The notes under the pieces were generated by a model. It ran no database searches. It was not told the origin of the DNA and saw nothing but the letters and a program-made list of their open reading frames with translations. Shown here piece after piece: positions 8,528 to 17,332 of a stretch of DNA of 64,000 nt; positions within the stretch are counted from its first letter, which is position 1, and every line of letters begins with the position of its first letter. The stretch comes from Pontibacillus halophilus JSM 076056 = DSM 19796 (GTDB lineage Bacteria > Bacillota > Bacilli > Bacillales > BH030062), in NCBI RefSeq assembly GCF_000425205.1, contig NZ_AULI01000014.1:16833-80832 (forward strand), written 5' to 3'. Made by a program: the position numbers and the translations under genes.

Positions 8528-9976
8528 TTACACATTTCTCGATTGCGCCTGAAATTCCTTTTTCTCCGTTAAGCGAAGTAGCCTACTCACAGCGGAAAGG
8601 ACGAGGCCGAGGAGAGAAATCCAAAGCGGTTGCCACGGAACGAAAACAACGAGTACAATTTGACAAACCATCAGTACCACGGTAGGCCAACGCTCTTGGC
8701 TACCACCCTTATTAAGGACACCTCTTGTCTGCTTGTATGACAACTGCGCTAGTTGTTGAAAGACTACAAAATAGAACAAGAGAACAGCTGCGACTACACC
8801 ATAGGATTGAAACGTCATGTTGGCAAGGTAGATAACGGGAATCGCCACGATTGCCAATCCGCTGTACACCCATTTCGAGAACGCTTTGACCCACTGATTT
8901 ATGTTCGTCGGCATCGTTCTAAGAATTGGCTTTGACAGTACGCTGTAAAGAAAGCTTCCGAGCATTGTAGTATAGATAAGAAGAAGTAGCATAATGGAAA
9001 GGCTAAAACCGAATTTCCCAAGAGGTGCAACGCCATAAAGAAGGATTGCTGTCACAAAGGCGAGGGAGCCAATGGCACTTAGCTGCTCATAAAAGTAAAG
9101 ACCCAAAATCCTATGGTACATCGCATTCGACTTGTACTTGAACGGCTTCTTCCACCAATTGAATCGGAGCAACCGGAAGGCTCCCCGATTCTGAGAAGGT
9201 GTGTCTAAGCCCACAGGTTTCAAGACAACGTTGACGACCCACATGTTCCATATTTGACGATCACTATCTCGAATGACCCGCTCCCAATCAACATTCACGA
9301 ACTTGGTGCGAGCCGAGTAGATGAAGAGTGAGCCCCACACTACAAGAGATGGGACCCACGCGTATGACAAGGATTCAAATACGACATACGATAATCCGTT
9401 AATAAGAGCCAATAGAATCGCGAAAGAGACAAATAATCCAAGCCTCAACAGGAAAGGAAATTGATAGAATCTCCATTGAATAAGTAAAGATCCCCCGTAA
9501 AGCACAATCACCACAATTCCAAAGGTAAGTAGAAAGCTAGTGGATAAAGGGGTGATCAGCGCAACTGCCGCACAGAGGAATACGACAACCAATGCCGTTA
9601 GACAAACGTGAGATAGTAAACTTAGAACCCAGATTCGCTCCCGTCTCATAGGCAATAGGCTCATCACATGTTCTCCTCGCGAGAAGAGTATCCCATTCCC
9701 ACGAAAGCTTGCCCCCACACTTCGCATGATGGCAAGTGCCATGACAGAAGTAAGCGCCGTAAACAGTTCAGCTTCCAAACGAGTGAAAAAGCTTCCGTAC
9801 GGTTTAAGCTGGTCGTAGGCGATAATCCCTCCTAGCACAAGGAAGAAGAGAAGATAGGTGCCTGTTACACGATCAATAGTTAAGTCGAAGACCATCTTAT
9901 ACATTCGACGCTTCTTCTTCCATCTATTCGACCGCATCCATTTATACGTCTCCCACTCCCGTTTAAAGGGGTTCAT
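8528..9976 (-). CDS. ABC exporter permease, EcsB/YthQ family
   Basis: A 482-residue polytopic membrane protein with about ten to twelve hydrophobic helices after a basic N-terminus (KREWETYKWMRSNRWKKKRRM). Sequence style, with the FSRGEHVMSLLPMRRERI cytoplasmic loop, matches EcsB and its paralogue YthQ. EcsAB affects secretion, competence and regulated membrane proteolysis in B. subtilis; YthPQ belongs to the cell-envelope stress regulon there. ATG at 9976 follows AAGGAG by eight bases and overlaps the ATPase gene by 14 bases. No ecsC is present. Which paralogue it is cannot be settled here. Confidence 0.82.
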   Translation of the reverse strand: MNPFKREWETYKWMRSNRWKKKRRMYKMVFDLTIDRVTGTYLLFFLVLGGIIAYDQLKPYGSFFTRLEAELFTALTSVMALAIMRSVGASFRGNGILFSRGEHVMSLLPMRRERIWVLSLLSHVCLTALVVVFLCAAVALITPLSTSFLLTFGIVVIVLYGGSLLIQWRFYQFPFLLRLGLFVSFAILLALINGLSYVVFESLSYAWVPSLVVWGSLFIYSARTKFVNVDWERVIRDSDRQIWNMWVVNVVLKPVGLDTPSQNRGAFRLLRFNWWKKPFKYKSNAMYHRILGLYFYEQLSAIGSLAFVTAILLYGVAPLGKFGFSLSIMLLLLIYTTMLGSFLYSVLSKPILRTMPTNINQWVKAFSKWVYSGLAIVAIPVIYLANMTFQSYGVVAAVLLFYFVVFQQLAQLSYKQTRGVLNKGGSQERWPTVVLMVCQIVLVVFVPWQPLWISLLGLVLSAVSRLLRLTEKKEFQAQSRNV

Positions 9977-10667
9977 GTGGCGTTCTCCTTTGGATTCCCT
10001 TAAATTCATTCATTGTTCCACTTTGAACGAGGCGACCATTCTGTAAGAGAAGGTATGCGTCACACAAGTCTTCTACAATCTTCATCTGATGGGAGGTAAG
10101 CAAGACCGTAAGCCCTTCTCTTACTCGTTCTTGCAACTCTTCCATTAATGTCTTGGCAGCATATAAATCAAGTCCCATGAAGGGCTCGTCAATGAGTAAC
10201 AAAGCAACATCCGGAAGCAAGGCGCATATCGTTTGCACCTTCTGCCGCATCCCCTTCGACAGCTCCTCTGGATATACATGCAGCTTATCTTCAATCTCAA
10301 ATTTCTTCACATATGTATGCACTCGCTCACCTAGCGTGGACTGAGACAATCCATGACTCTTGCCGAACAATTGAAAATGTTGATAAACCGTCAACTCCGA
10401 CAAGAGCATGGGTTCTTCAGGTATGTAAGAGAATCGCTGCTTGTACGCTAGGTAATCCCCATCCAACTGAACACCATCAAGCTTAATCTCTCCGTCTTTC
10501 CTGTCCTGTACACCCATAAGCGTACGAAAGAGCGTTGTCTTTCCTGCCCCGTTATGACCTACAAGTGCCGTAATCTTCCCTCGCTCAAGCTCGAGGTTAA
10601 TGTCATCTAACAATAGATTCTGACCAATTGTGACGGTAATTCCTGTTCCAGTTAGTAAACTCTCCAT
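9963..10667 (-). CDS. ABC transporter ATP-binding protein, EcsA/YthP family
   Basis: A 234-residue ABC ATPase, partner of the overlapping EcsB-like permease. Walker A GHNGAGKT at 37-44, signature LSKGM at 136-140, Walker B LLLIDEP at 156-162 and the H-loop TSHQ are all present, so it should be active. ATG at 10667 follows AGGGGGTGA; 22 extra upstream residues in the longer frame lack family character. The short length (EcsA about 247, YthP about 236 from memory) slightly favours the YthP branch. Confidence 0.87.
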   Translation of the reverse strand: MESLLTGTGITVTIGQNLLLDDINLELERGKITALVGHNGAGKTTLFRTLMGVQDRKDGEIKLDGVQLDGDYLAYKQRFSYIPEEPMLLSELTVYQHFQLFGKSHGLSQSTLGERVHTYVKKFEIEDKLHVYPEELSKGMRQKVQTICALLPDVALLLIDEPFMGLDLYAAKTLMEELQERVREGLTVLLTSHQMKIVEDLCDAYLLLQNGRLVQSGTMNEFKGIQRRTPHEPL

Positions 10668-10717
10668 AGAGTCACCCCCTCCCCCATCCATTATATTCCA
10701 CGTCACACAATCTAAAA

Positions 10718-10747
10718 AGCCCTGCCGGAGCAATTTCCAGCAGGGCT
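10718..10747 (-). terminator. Terminator of the small lipoprotein gene
   Basis: AGCCCTGC...GCAGGGCT stem, followed on the minus strand by TTTTTAGA. It separates the lipoprotein gene from the ABC exporter unit. Confidence 0.87.
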
Positions 10748-10782
10748 CTATTCTTTACGTATAGGATGTACTCAGGAGGAGT

Positions 10783-10968
10783 TTACTCCTCATCAGAAGA
10801 AGAATCTTCGCCAGAACCGTCCTCAGAGGATTCCTCGCCGCTATCTTCCATTTCAGTTTCAGATTCTTCTGTGTTGCCTTCCTCAGAATCCTCGCCGCCA
10901 TCTTCGCCACAAGCACCTAATACGAGAGCAGAACTTAGTAAAACAGTCGATAATAACTTCTTCTTCAT
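10783..10968 (-). CDS. Small highly acidic lipoprotein
   Basis: A 61-residue protein with a lipoprotein signal peptide (MKKKLLSTVLLSSALVLGAC; lipidated Cys at 20). The mature 42 residues are almost only Glu, Asp, Ser and Gly. It should be anchored on the outer face of the membrane as a flexible, strongly negative tail. ATG follows AAGGAGG and a strong terminator follows, so it is a real gene despite its low complexity. Possible roles such as cation binding or a surface spacer are guesses; I recognise no family. Confidence 0.8.
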   Translation of the reverse strand: MKKKLLSTVLLSSALVLGACGEDGGEDSEEGNTEESETEMEDSGEESSEDGSGEDSSSDEE

Positions 10969-11079
10969 CGTTTCCTACCTCCTTGAGATTCAATAGAATA
11001 CACAGCGATTATATCCCATATCCATTTTTTGAAAACCTTTCCTGTGACGTATTTAGAATTTATTTACATATTATTTACC

Positions 11080-11108
11080 TGAAATACACGTTATCATAGA
11101 AACGTAAT
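11080..11108 (+). promoter_or_regulatory. Possible ECF-sigma promoter for the two-component operon
   Basis: TGAAAT, a 17-base spacer and CGTAAT stand 27 bases before the sensor start codon. The sigW gene in this window has TGAAAC, the same 17-base spacer and CGTATG in front of it, so a sigma-W-like factor could read this site. One mismatch in the -35 box and no other evidence keep this tentative. Confidence 0.4.
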
Positions 11109-11134
11109 CTTACGTAGGAAAGGGGGCCTATACT

Positions 11135-11980
11135 TTGAGTAACCAACAAATCAAATGGCTCATTCTACTGCTACCAAGCTTTGTAATTGGACTATGGGAA
11201 TATTGCCGCCATGAATTCCTACTTTCCGTTGTTTCGATGACGATGGGGAACTGGCTTTCTCCCTTTATCGTTTTTATCGTGACGTTCATTGTCGGTCGAC
11301 GATTATTTCGAATTATGGAGAACAATGAAGAAGCTCTAAAAGAAACCAAGGCAAAGGAAGCCGTATTAGAAGAGCGTCAGAAGATTTCTCAGGAGTTACA
11401 CGATTCAATCTCACAATCCTTATTCCTACTATCCGTACAGGTCAAGCAGTTAGAAGGAAGCGCAGAACAGAAGAAAAAAATTGATCAAACGATTGAGTGC
11501 ATTCAACAAGAAGTTCGATATTCCATACGCACATTACGTACCCCTCCTCCCCAAACCATTGATTTGAAAGAGGCGTTACATTCATTCGCTAAACAAATTG
11601 AAGAAGAATCTGCTACGATACAAGTAAACGTACAGTGGGAGATAGCACCGACTGAGCTTAGCGAAGAGGAGCAACTTCATCTCTACACGATGATTCGGGA
11701 AGGAATGGTCAACTGCCAAAAGCATGCCATCTCTCCTACGTCTATGAAAGTCTTCGGAAAGTCTACCTTCGATGGTTGGGAAGTCTTTGTCACAGACAAC
11801 GGAGAAGCACCCAATACGTTAGGAACGACACCGGATAACCATTTTGGACTTCGATTTATACACGAACAAGCCGCTCGCCACGGGTGGGATGTCTCTCTTT
11901 CAAGACTCTATGAAGAGACAGTATTACGCATTACAAAGGATGAAAGCTATGACAGAGCGAACGCGCGTCTTAATCGCTGA
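11135..11980 (+). CDS. Sensor histidine kinase, HisKA_3 / NarL-type
   Basis: A 281-residue membrane sensor. Two hydrophobic helices (about residues 8-22 and 42-55) frame a short loop, then a coiled region leads to the dimerisation helix with phospho-acceptor His89 in ELHDSISQSLF. The ATP-binding domain has the N-box region REGMVNCQKHA, and TDNGEA and HFGLRFIHEQA as later motifs. With almost no extracytoplasmic part it resembles intramembrane sensors (LiaS, YvfT and relatives). The start is TTG behind AAAGGGGG. It overlaps the response regulator gene by 32 bases. The signal is unknown. Confidence 0.87.
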   Translation: MSNQQIKWLILLLPSFVIGLWEYCRHEFLLSVVSMTMGNWLSPFIVFIVTFIVGRRLFRIMENNEEALKETKAKEAVLEERQKISQELHDSISQSLFLLSVQVKQLEGSAEQKKKIDQTIECIQQEVRYSIRTLRTPPPQTIDLKEALHSFAKQIEEESATIQVNVQWEIAPTELSEEEQLHLYTMIREGMVNCQKHAISPTSMKVFGKSTFDGWEVFVTDNGEAPNTLGTTPDNHFGLRFIHEQAARHGWDVSLSRLYEETVLRITKDESYDRANARLNR

Positions 11981-12587
11981 CGATCATGTTCATGCCAGAG
12001 AGGCAATTCGAGAAATACTATCCGCATACGGCACCTATGACATTGTGTCAGAGGCTAGCAACGGGGAAGAAGCAGTAGCCGCTACGATTGCACTTCAACC
12101 AGAACTCGTGCTCATGGACATTAACATGCCTAGCGTGGACGGATTCGAGGCGACTCGTCAAATAAAACGACAATCCCCTGAAACAAAAATCATTATGTTG
12201 ACAGTCTCAGAGGATAGCACCCATTTATTCCAGGCTTTGAAAGAAGGAGCGCAAGGCTATTTGCTAAAGAATATCGGCTTAACAGAATGGGATCGTTACA
12301 TACAGGCTGTACTCGATGATGATACCCCTTTCTCCAAACAATTGATTCAAGAAACTCTTCAATCTCTTGTAAGTTCGAAAGAAACGAAGCCAAATCCACT
12401 CTCTACTAGGGAACAACAAGTGCTAGAGTTGGTTGTGGCTGGCGCATCAAATCGAGTGATTTCGGAGCAGTTGTATATTTCTGAACACACCGTGAAGAAT
12501 CACATCAAAAGCTTGTTACGGAAATTAAATGTGCATAATCGTGTTGAGTTGGTACGGGTTGCCTATAAGAATGGGTGGATTACGTAG
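11949..12587 (+). CDS. NarL/FixJ-family response regulator
   Basis: A 212-residue regulator: receiver domain with acidic pair Asp11-Asp12, phosphorylation site Asp57 (LVLMDINM) and Lys in the YLLKN segment; LuxR-type helix-turn-helix at about 148-205 (LSTREQQVLEL, then SEHTVKNHIKSLLRKL). ATG at 11949 has AAAGGATG seven bases upstream; the ATG three codons earlier is inside this site. It is cotranscribed with the kinase. Likely targets are not visible; the divergent acidic lipoprotein gene is a candidate by position only. Confidence 0.9.
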   Translation: MTERTRVLIADDHVHAREAIREILSAYGTYDIVSEASNGEEAVAATIALQPELVLMDINMPSVDGFEATRQIKRQSPETKIIMLTVSEDSTHLFQALKEGAQGYLLKNIGLTEWDRYIQAVLDDDTPFSKQLIQETLQSLVSSKETKPNPLSTREQQVLELVVAGASNRVISEQLYISEHTVKNHIKSLLRKLNVHNRVELVRVAYKNGWIT

Positions 12588-12644
12588 ACATCGAACTAAA
12601 GAATACCTCAGATAGAAGGAAATAGTTTCGATTCCACACTAAAA

Positions 12645-12682
12645 AACAGAGCGATTGAATGTCTCCATCCAACCGCTCTGTT
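12645..12682. terminator. Bidirectional terminator, response regulator / YtkA-like lipoprotein
   Basis: AACAGAGCG and CGCTCTGTT arms with additional inner pairing, A-run on the left and TTCTTT on the right, between convergent genes. Confidence 0.85.
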
Positions 12683-12684
12683 CT

Positions 12685-13479
12685 TTAGTTTACTTCAATT
12701 TCTTGTTCAGTGTGGCCGTGTACCTCATCGTTCTCGTAGTGTAGTTTAAAGACATACGTCCCGCTTTCATCAAGCTGAACGTCAGCCACATATTCGCCAG
12801 CATTAGCTTCAGTCGTATCAATGTACATGTGTCGCTCAGCGCCAACTTTCCAAATTTCGTAGCGAACCATCATATCTGTAACAGGTTCGTCACCTTTTTG
12901 GAGCTGTGTCTTAACCTCAGTTGCTGAGCCGGCCGTTAGCTCTTTGATACCTGTTAAAGTAGGCTCTATTTCATCTCCATGCCCGTGTCCGTGGCTATGA
13001 TGATCATGACCGCCTTCGTCACTCGCATCTCCAACATCTGAGTGTGCGTGACTCTCCTCTTCTGTCCCTTCTACTGTCACTTCTGTAGAAGGCATCGTAT
13101 GAATTTCTTTCGCATTGGTATGAGGGATGATGGTATAGGTTCCAGCTTCCTCAAATGTATAAGGTAGTGTATACATTCCTTCTCCTTCAGAGGATGCCTT
13201 CTCTTTCACAACCGTGTTCTCACCTTGTAGAACTTCGAATTCTACATCCGCATCTTCAACTGCATCATAGCCAGACTCTTCGTTTCCGTATGTAACTTCG
13301 GCTTGAAGCACGGTTTCTTCTCCAGCTTGAATCGTTTCAGCAGCAGTCGTAAATTCCACCACTACTTCTTTAATCGCTTCTTCTTCTGTATTTTGATTTG
13401 TTTCTTCGCCTTCGCTTTCTCCACATGCTGCAAGCACAAGCACGCTCAGTAAAGACATCGAAAGGATGAACTTTCTCAT
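12685..13479 (-). CDS. Lipoprotein with two YtkA/FixH-like domains and His-rich linker
   Basis: A 264-residue lipoprotein (signal peptide MRKFILSMSLLSVLVLAACG, lipidated Cys19). Two similar immunoglobulin-like domains follow, at about 30-135 and 175-262, each with a GTY or GEYV turn near its end as in YtkA-type domains. Between them lies an acidic, His-rich stretch (HAHSD..., then HDHHSHGHGHGDE) able to bind copper, zinc or nickel. YtkA-type proteins are tied to copper handling or cytochrome oxidase assembly in some bacteria, so metal capture at the membrane surface is a reasonable guess. ATG at 13479 follows AAGGAGG. Confidence 0.82.
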   Translation of the reverse strand: MRKFILSMSLLSVLVLAACGESEGEETNQNTEEEAIKEVVVEFTTAAETIQAGEETVLQAEVTYGNEESGYDAVEDADVEFEVLQGENTVVKEKASSEGEGMYTLPYTFEEAGTYTIIPHTNAKEIHTMPSTEVTVEGTEEESHAHSDVGDASDEGGHDHHSHGHGHGDEIEPTLTGIKELTAGSATEVKTQLQKGDEPVTDMMVRYEIWKVGAERHMYIDTTEANAGEYVADVQLDESGTYVFKLHYENDEVHGHTEQEIEVN

Positions 13480-13569
13480 ATGAATCCTCCTTATTGTCAT
13501 GCTCACCCCATTGTACACCCGTTAAGGTCTTCCCCCCTATGACCCGAACGGGCTATTATTATGTCCAAT

Positions 13570-14475
13570 TTATGACGGTTCATCCGCGAATATAAATGAC
13601 ATGTGGTTGCGCAACATAACCATCTCACTTGGCGTGGAAGTATGAATTTCACCATCTGTATCGACTTGCATTTCATCTTTCGTCTCAATGGTAACGGAAT
13701 CTGCCTGCATGTAGAAGATGTCTTGAAGTTCTTCTTCTCGCTTCCACGGTCTGTTCAACGAAAGAAGCTCCTGAAAGGACTTAAGGGTTGAATTCTTAAC
13801 AATAAGAACATCTAGCTTCCCGTCGTTAACATAATTGTGTGGTAGTGGGATTTGCCTTGTTCCGATGTATCGACCGTTCAATACAAGTACAAGCACAGCC
13901 TCTTCATCCAACACTTGTTCTCCGTCATTAAGCACCATACGAAATGAAAACGGCGTTGCTTGCTGAATGGTTTTGAAAGCGCTAATAAAATAACTCAATG
14001 GGCCAAAGCGCTTCTTCTGACGTTGGTCAATGTTCTCCGATGCTTCTGTAATCATCCCAATCCCCCAGAAATTCACGAAATATCGCTCATTCGCTTGGGC
14101 CACATCAACAGGTGCTTGTCTTCCATTCAGAATGGAACGAGCTGCGTCCTCAAGGTTCTGAGGCATGCCGAGCATCCGACTAAAATCGTTACACGTTCCT
14201 CCAGGGAGAATGGCGACTACCGGGCGTTTCTCAAGCGGAGCTAATGCGTTGACTGCATCGTGAATCGTTCCGTCTCCACCAAGGAGGTACACAATGTCGA
14301 CCTCTTGCCCTCTTGATTTCAGCTCATCTATAAATTCTTCTTTACTGCTAGTGTGAATCGTGACTAACTCTTTCACATGCTGAACGAGTATTGGCAATGT
14401 CGACGTAAGCTTCTGTTCGACTTCACCCTCTCCAGACGCACCATTATAAAGAAATAGTCCTTTTTCATATTCCAT
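13570..14475 (-). CDS. Diacylglycerol/lipid kinase family protein, YegS/BmrU type
   Basis: A 301-residue cytoplasmic lipid kinase-like protein. The nucleotide motif GGDGT is at 66-70 and the second conserved PGGTCNDFSR at about 91-100, followed by the beta-sandwich domain with DGKLDVLIV and QVDTDGE near the end. It probably phosphorylates diacylglycerol or a related lipid with ATP. It resembles BmrU and YtlR more than DgkB, so the exact substrate is open. ATG follows GGAGGGAG. Single gene; the 90-base gap to the YtkA-like lipoprotein has no good terminator. Confidence 0.85.
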   Translation of the reverse strand: MEYEKGLFLYNGASGEGEVEQKLTSTLPILVQHVKELVTIHTSSKEEFIDELKSRGQEVDIVYLLGGDGTIHDAVNALAPLEKRPVVAILPGGTCNDFSRMLGMPQNLEDAARSILNGRQAPVDVAQANERYFVNFWGIGMITEASENIDQRQKKRFGPLSYFISAFKTIQQATPFSFRMVLNDGEQVLDEEAVLVLVLNGRYIGTRQIPLPHNYVNDGKLDVLIVKNSTLKSFQELLSLNRPWKREEELQDIFYMQADSVTIETKDEMQVDTDGEIHTSTPSEMVMLRNHMSFIFADEPS

Positions 14476-14698
14476 ATCCGCTCTCCCTCCAACTCTTAAT
14501 TCCTAGTATGTATAGTTGCCCCATAGCCCGTAACCGAAACCTAACCACAAAGAAGTTCGTATGGGAATTATTCCTAACAAGGATAGAACAAATCCACTAA
14601 CACCAGATGAAAGGGATTCAAAAGACCCTTATTTCTCCCTTCTTCAACGAGGGTTCATGTTACAATAGATGGGAAATGACAAGGAGAGGTGATACGAG

Positions 14699-15313
14699 AT
14701 GTTCAAGAAGATTGCTTCCGACGCGCTAGGGTTGAGTGATGTAGGTACGGTTGTAAAGCCAGAAGATTACGATAAAGTGGACGCCGACGATTATGTGATG
14801 CATGAAGACAACGAGAAAATTTACTTTGTGATTAAATCGAAAGCGGATGAGTATTGCTTTACGAATCGCGCCTTAATCCACTTGGATGGGGAAAGTGCTA
14901 TGAGCAGTAAACGAGTGCTGAAACGCTACGATTATTACAAGAATAAAATCTCTAATGTCTTTCTTGAAACAGCGGGAACAGTCGATATGGATGTAGAAAT
15001 TAAATTCCATCTCGGGAATGCCCAGTTCGACATCGACGTACACAAGAAGCAGATTGAGGACCTGAAAGACCTCTACAAATCTCTCATCAAGATTGCCGAG
15101 CTAATAGATGAGAAAGAAGAGTATCACAACTTCTCAAAGAAGAGCCTTGAGCTTGCTTCTTCAACCATTAATAGAAGTGACAACCGAGAAAGTCAGCTTC
15201 ACGAGGAATTTAAGCAAATTAACCAGATTGCTTTCTCCTGGATGAAGAATGCTAAAGAGCAATACATTGTCAAAGACTTTGGCCATGTATTCGAAAAATA
15301 TATAAACAATTAA
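14699..15313 (+). CDS. yvbH: PH-domain protein YvbH
   Basis: A 204-residue protein very like B. subtilis YvbH: it begins MFKKIASDALGLSDVGTVV, has a bacterial pleckstrin-homology domain at about 20-120 (DADDYVMHEDNEKIYF, ALIHLDGESAMSSKR) and ends DFGHVFEKYINN. No enzyme motif is present; function unknown, perhaps stress or membrane related. ATG follows AAGGAGAGG. The 223-base gap before it (14476-14698) contains TACAAT that could be a -10 box but no convincing -35. Confidence 0.88.
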   Translation: MFKKIASDALGLSDVGTVVKPEDYDKVDADDYVMHEDNEKIYFVIKSKADEYCFTNRALIHLDGESAMSSKRVLKRYDYYKNKISNVFLETAGTVDMDVEIKFHLGNAQFDIDVHKKQIEDLKDLYKSLIKIAELIDEKEEYHNFSKKSLELASSTINRSDNRESQLHEEFKQINQIAFSWMKNAKEQYIVKDFGHVFEKYINN

Positions 15314-15319
15314 TACGAC

Positions 15320-15349
15320 GGCCTCGAGTCACTCCTCGAGGCCTTTTCT
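15320..15349 (+). terminator. Terminator of yvbH
   Basis: GGCCTCGAG and CTCGAGGCC stem followed by TTTTCT, seven bases after the stop codon. Confidence 0.9.
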
Positions 15350-15441
15350 ACACATAAAGGTTTACTTTATATCGCTAGCTGAACCCCTAGAGTAATCGAT
15401 CAACGATACTCTAACAATGATTTACGAAATGAGGTGTACAT

Positions 15442-16185
15442 ATGGATGAAATTGCAATCATTTCTGATATTCACGGGAATATGACCGCGCTCGAAGCGGT
15501 CTTAGGTGACATTCAGTCAAGAGGAATAGGGCAAATCTATTGCCTTGGTGACTTAATCGGGAAAGGACCCCATGGAGAAGAGGCCATCAAGCGAATTCGA
15601 GAAACGTGTGAGGTAGTCGTGATGGGAAACTGGGACGATGCAATTGTGCAGGAGCACGACAACCCTTATATGAAGTGGCACCAACAACAGCTATCCGACA
15701 CTTCCATGAATTATCTACGGTCCCTTCCTTTCCACCACGACTTCTACATGAGTGGATACTATATGCGCTTGTATCACGCTTCTGCTAAAAGCGTGCACCA
15801 CCGTGTCGTTCCTTGGGTGCATTCGAAGGAAGAGAGAGAAGCTATGTTTGAAGATTCACCATATATCGAACCGCTTGTTCCTGGACAAATGCCTGATTTA
15901 ATCTTCTACGGAGATATTCACGCAGCTTGCACACTCCCAGTATTAGAGAAACGGTCGATTATTAATGTTGGTAGTGTAGGAAATTCGCTTGATTTGCCGA
16001 AGGCCACCTACACGATTATTCGAGGAAAGCTTGGTACGGAAACAGCTCCATTCTCCACCGAACTTGTCCGTCTCCCCTATGATGTTGAACATGAAATCCA
16101 ACTTGCAAAGGCGGCCCACATGCCTGGCTTAGAAGAGTATGCATTGGAACTTCGCGAAGGCATCTACCGAAATGCTAAAAAATAG
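15442..16185 (+). CDS. Calcineurin-like metallophosphoesterase
   Basis: A 247-residue YfcE/MJ0936-type phosphoesterase with the metal-binding motifs DIHGN (Asp9, His11, Asn13), GDLIGKGP, GNWDD, a later FYGDIHAA and INVGSVGN. It should be a two-metal enzyme that hydrolyses phosphodiesters or phosphomonoesters; the physiological substrate cannot be told. Here the family GNHD motif reads GNWDD, as in some PrpE-like or diadenosine-type branches. ATG follows AATGAGGTG. It has its own terminator and seems monocistronic. Confidence 0.85.
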   Translation: MDEIAIISDIHGNMTALEAVLGDIQSRGIGQIYCLGDLIGKGPHGEEAIKRIRETCEVVVMGNWDDAIVQEHDNPYMKWHQQQLSDTSMNYLRSLPFHHDFYMSGYYMRLYHASAKSVHHRVVPWVHSKEEREAMFEDSPYIEPLVPGQMPDLIFYGDIHAACTLPVLEKRSIINVGSVGNSLDLPKATYTIIRGKLGTETAPFSTELVRLPYDVEHEIQLAKAAHMPGLEEYALELREGIYRNAKK

Positions 16186-16209
16186 CTGCGTGTGTGCAGC
16201 TATTTTTTT
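16177..16209. terminator. Bidirectional terminator, phosphoesterase / acyl-reductase-like gene
   Basis: AAAAAATAGCTGC and GCAGCTATTTTTTT with a six-base loop; long A and T runs on the two sides serve both convergent genes. Confidence 0.92.
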
Positions 16210-17305
16210 AGGTGAGCGTCACTTGCTTTCGCTCATCTTTCTGGTGCTTCTCATAATAGCGGATCATGGTAGGCACGATATCCTTAAAATCAGGGCAACG
16301 TATGGAAGTGTTCGCAAGAAGCGAGCTTAATTCTGACGTATCGTAGTGACCGTCATGCTTAAAATATGGCAGACTTTCTTTCGGGACATGGAGCCATTTC
16401 TGAGCCATCTTGAAATTCAAGCCTTTCTCGCATAGCTGGAATGATAGATGTGAAGTTGGTGTTCGTTGCAACAGTCCTTCACTTAGCATTCGATAGACTT
16501 CTTTCACTTTATAAGGGCAAGGGTCTGTGACATGAAGTGTTTTCCCAATTGCTCTTCTGTCATGACTCACATAAAGAAGCGTGTCAATCACGTAATCATA
16601 AGGAACAAAGTTCCCTTCCCCCTCACCTTCCCCTATGTACGGTATGGTGCGGAAGTGTCTCATACGCCCCAACAAGTTTAAGATAAAGTACGGTCCGTCG
16701 AACTTAGCCGTTTCTCCTGTCTCAGAGTGCCCAACTACAATTCCTGGACGAACAATGGTTGTTGGAATCCTAGATTGATTCCGCTGCACGTAAATCTCAG
16801 CCTCGTATTTCGTCTCTTCGTAGAAGTTGTGAAAGCCACGATTGTGAGACAATTCTCCTTCATAGATAGGACCAGAACGTCTTCCTGAGACATAAGCCGT
16901 GCTCACATACGTATACTGTTCAAGATTTGGAGCTTGGCTAACCCAGTCTGTTACTTGCTTTGTTCCAATGACATTCACTTCATAAGCAGGCTGGAATGGG
17001 GTAGCTAAGTCATAAATGGCAGCCAAATGATAGACATGGGTGACTTCTTGAAGAATTCTTCTGTTCGTGGACGCCTGAATGCCTAAGTCAGGCAATGTAA
17101 TATCCCCTTCAACAATTTCTAATTGATCAAACGTTTGACCAACTCGTTCTCTTATCTCGAGTAGCTGCTCTTCTGCTTGGTTCCGAAAGGAAGGCAGCAC
17201 TAGGAGATAGCATCGGTCTACGTCCTCTCGCCGCGTTAACAGCGCCTCCACCAATCGACTTGTCAGAAAGCCTGGATATCCTGTGAACAAATAAGAGTTT
17301 CCCAT
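16208..17305 (-). CDS. Extended SDR, thioester-reductase/fatty-acyl-reductase-like
   Basis: A 365-residue NAD(P)H-binding protein of the NAD_binding_4 (male-sterility/thioester reductase) branch. The nucleotide motif is unusual, TGYPGFLTSRL at 8-18; YVSTAYVSG, the active-site ETKYEAE (Tyr-x3-Lys type YEETKYEAE) and VRPGIVVGHSETG follow. Relatives reduce acyl thioesters to aldehydes or alcohols. It lies 27 bases downstream of a FabG-like gene and is surely cotranscribed, which suggests an acyl-chain reduction pathway. ATG follows GGGGAG. Substrate unknown. Confidence 0.8.
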   Translation of the reverse strand: MGNSYLFTGYPGFLTSRLVEALLTRREDVDRCYLLVLPSFRNQAEEQLLEIRERVGQTFDQLEIVEGDITLPDLGIQASTNRRILQEVTHVYHLAAIYDLATPFQPAYEVNVIGTKQVTDWVSQAPNLEQYTYVSTAYVSGRRSGPIYEGELSHNRGFHNFYEETKYEAEIYVQRNQSRIPTTIVRPGIVVGHSETGETAKFDGPYFILNLLGRMRHFRTIPYIGEGEGEGNFVPYDYVIDTLLYVSHDRRAIGKTLHVTDPCPYKVKEVYRMLSEGLLQRTPTSHLSFQLCEKGLNFKMAQKWLHVPKESLPYFKHDGHYDTSELSSLLANTSIRCPDFKDIVPTMIRYYEKHQKDERKQVTLT

Positions 17306-17332
17306 CCTTCTTCTCCCCCTCGTAACGAGTTG

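Noticed and set aside
10766..10996. Ser-rich open frame opposite the acidic lipoprotein
   Set aside because: It is the antisense reading of Glu/Asp/Ser codons; the minus-strand frame has the signal peptide and ribosome site.
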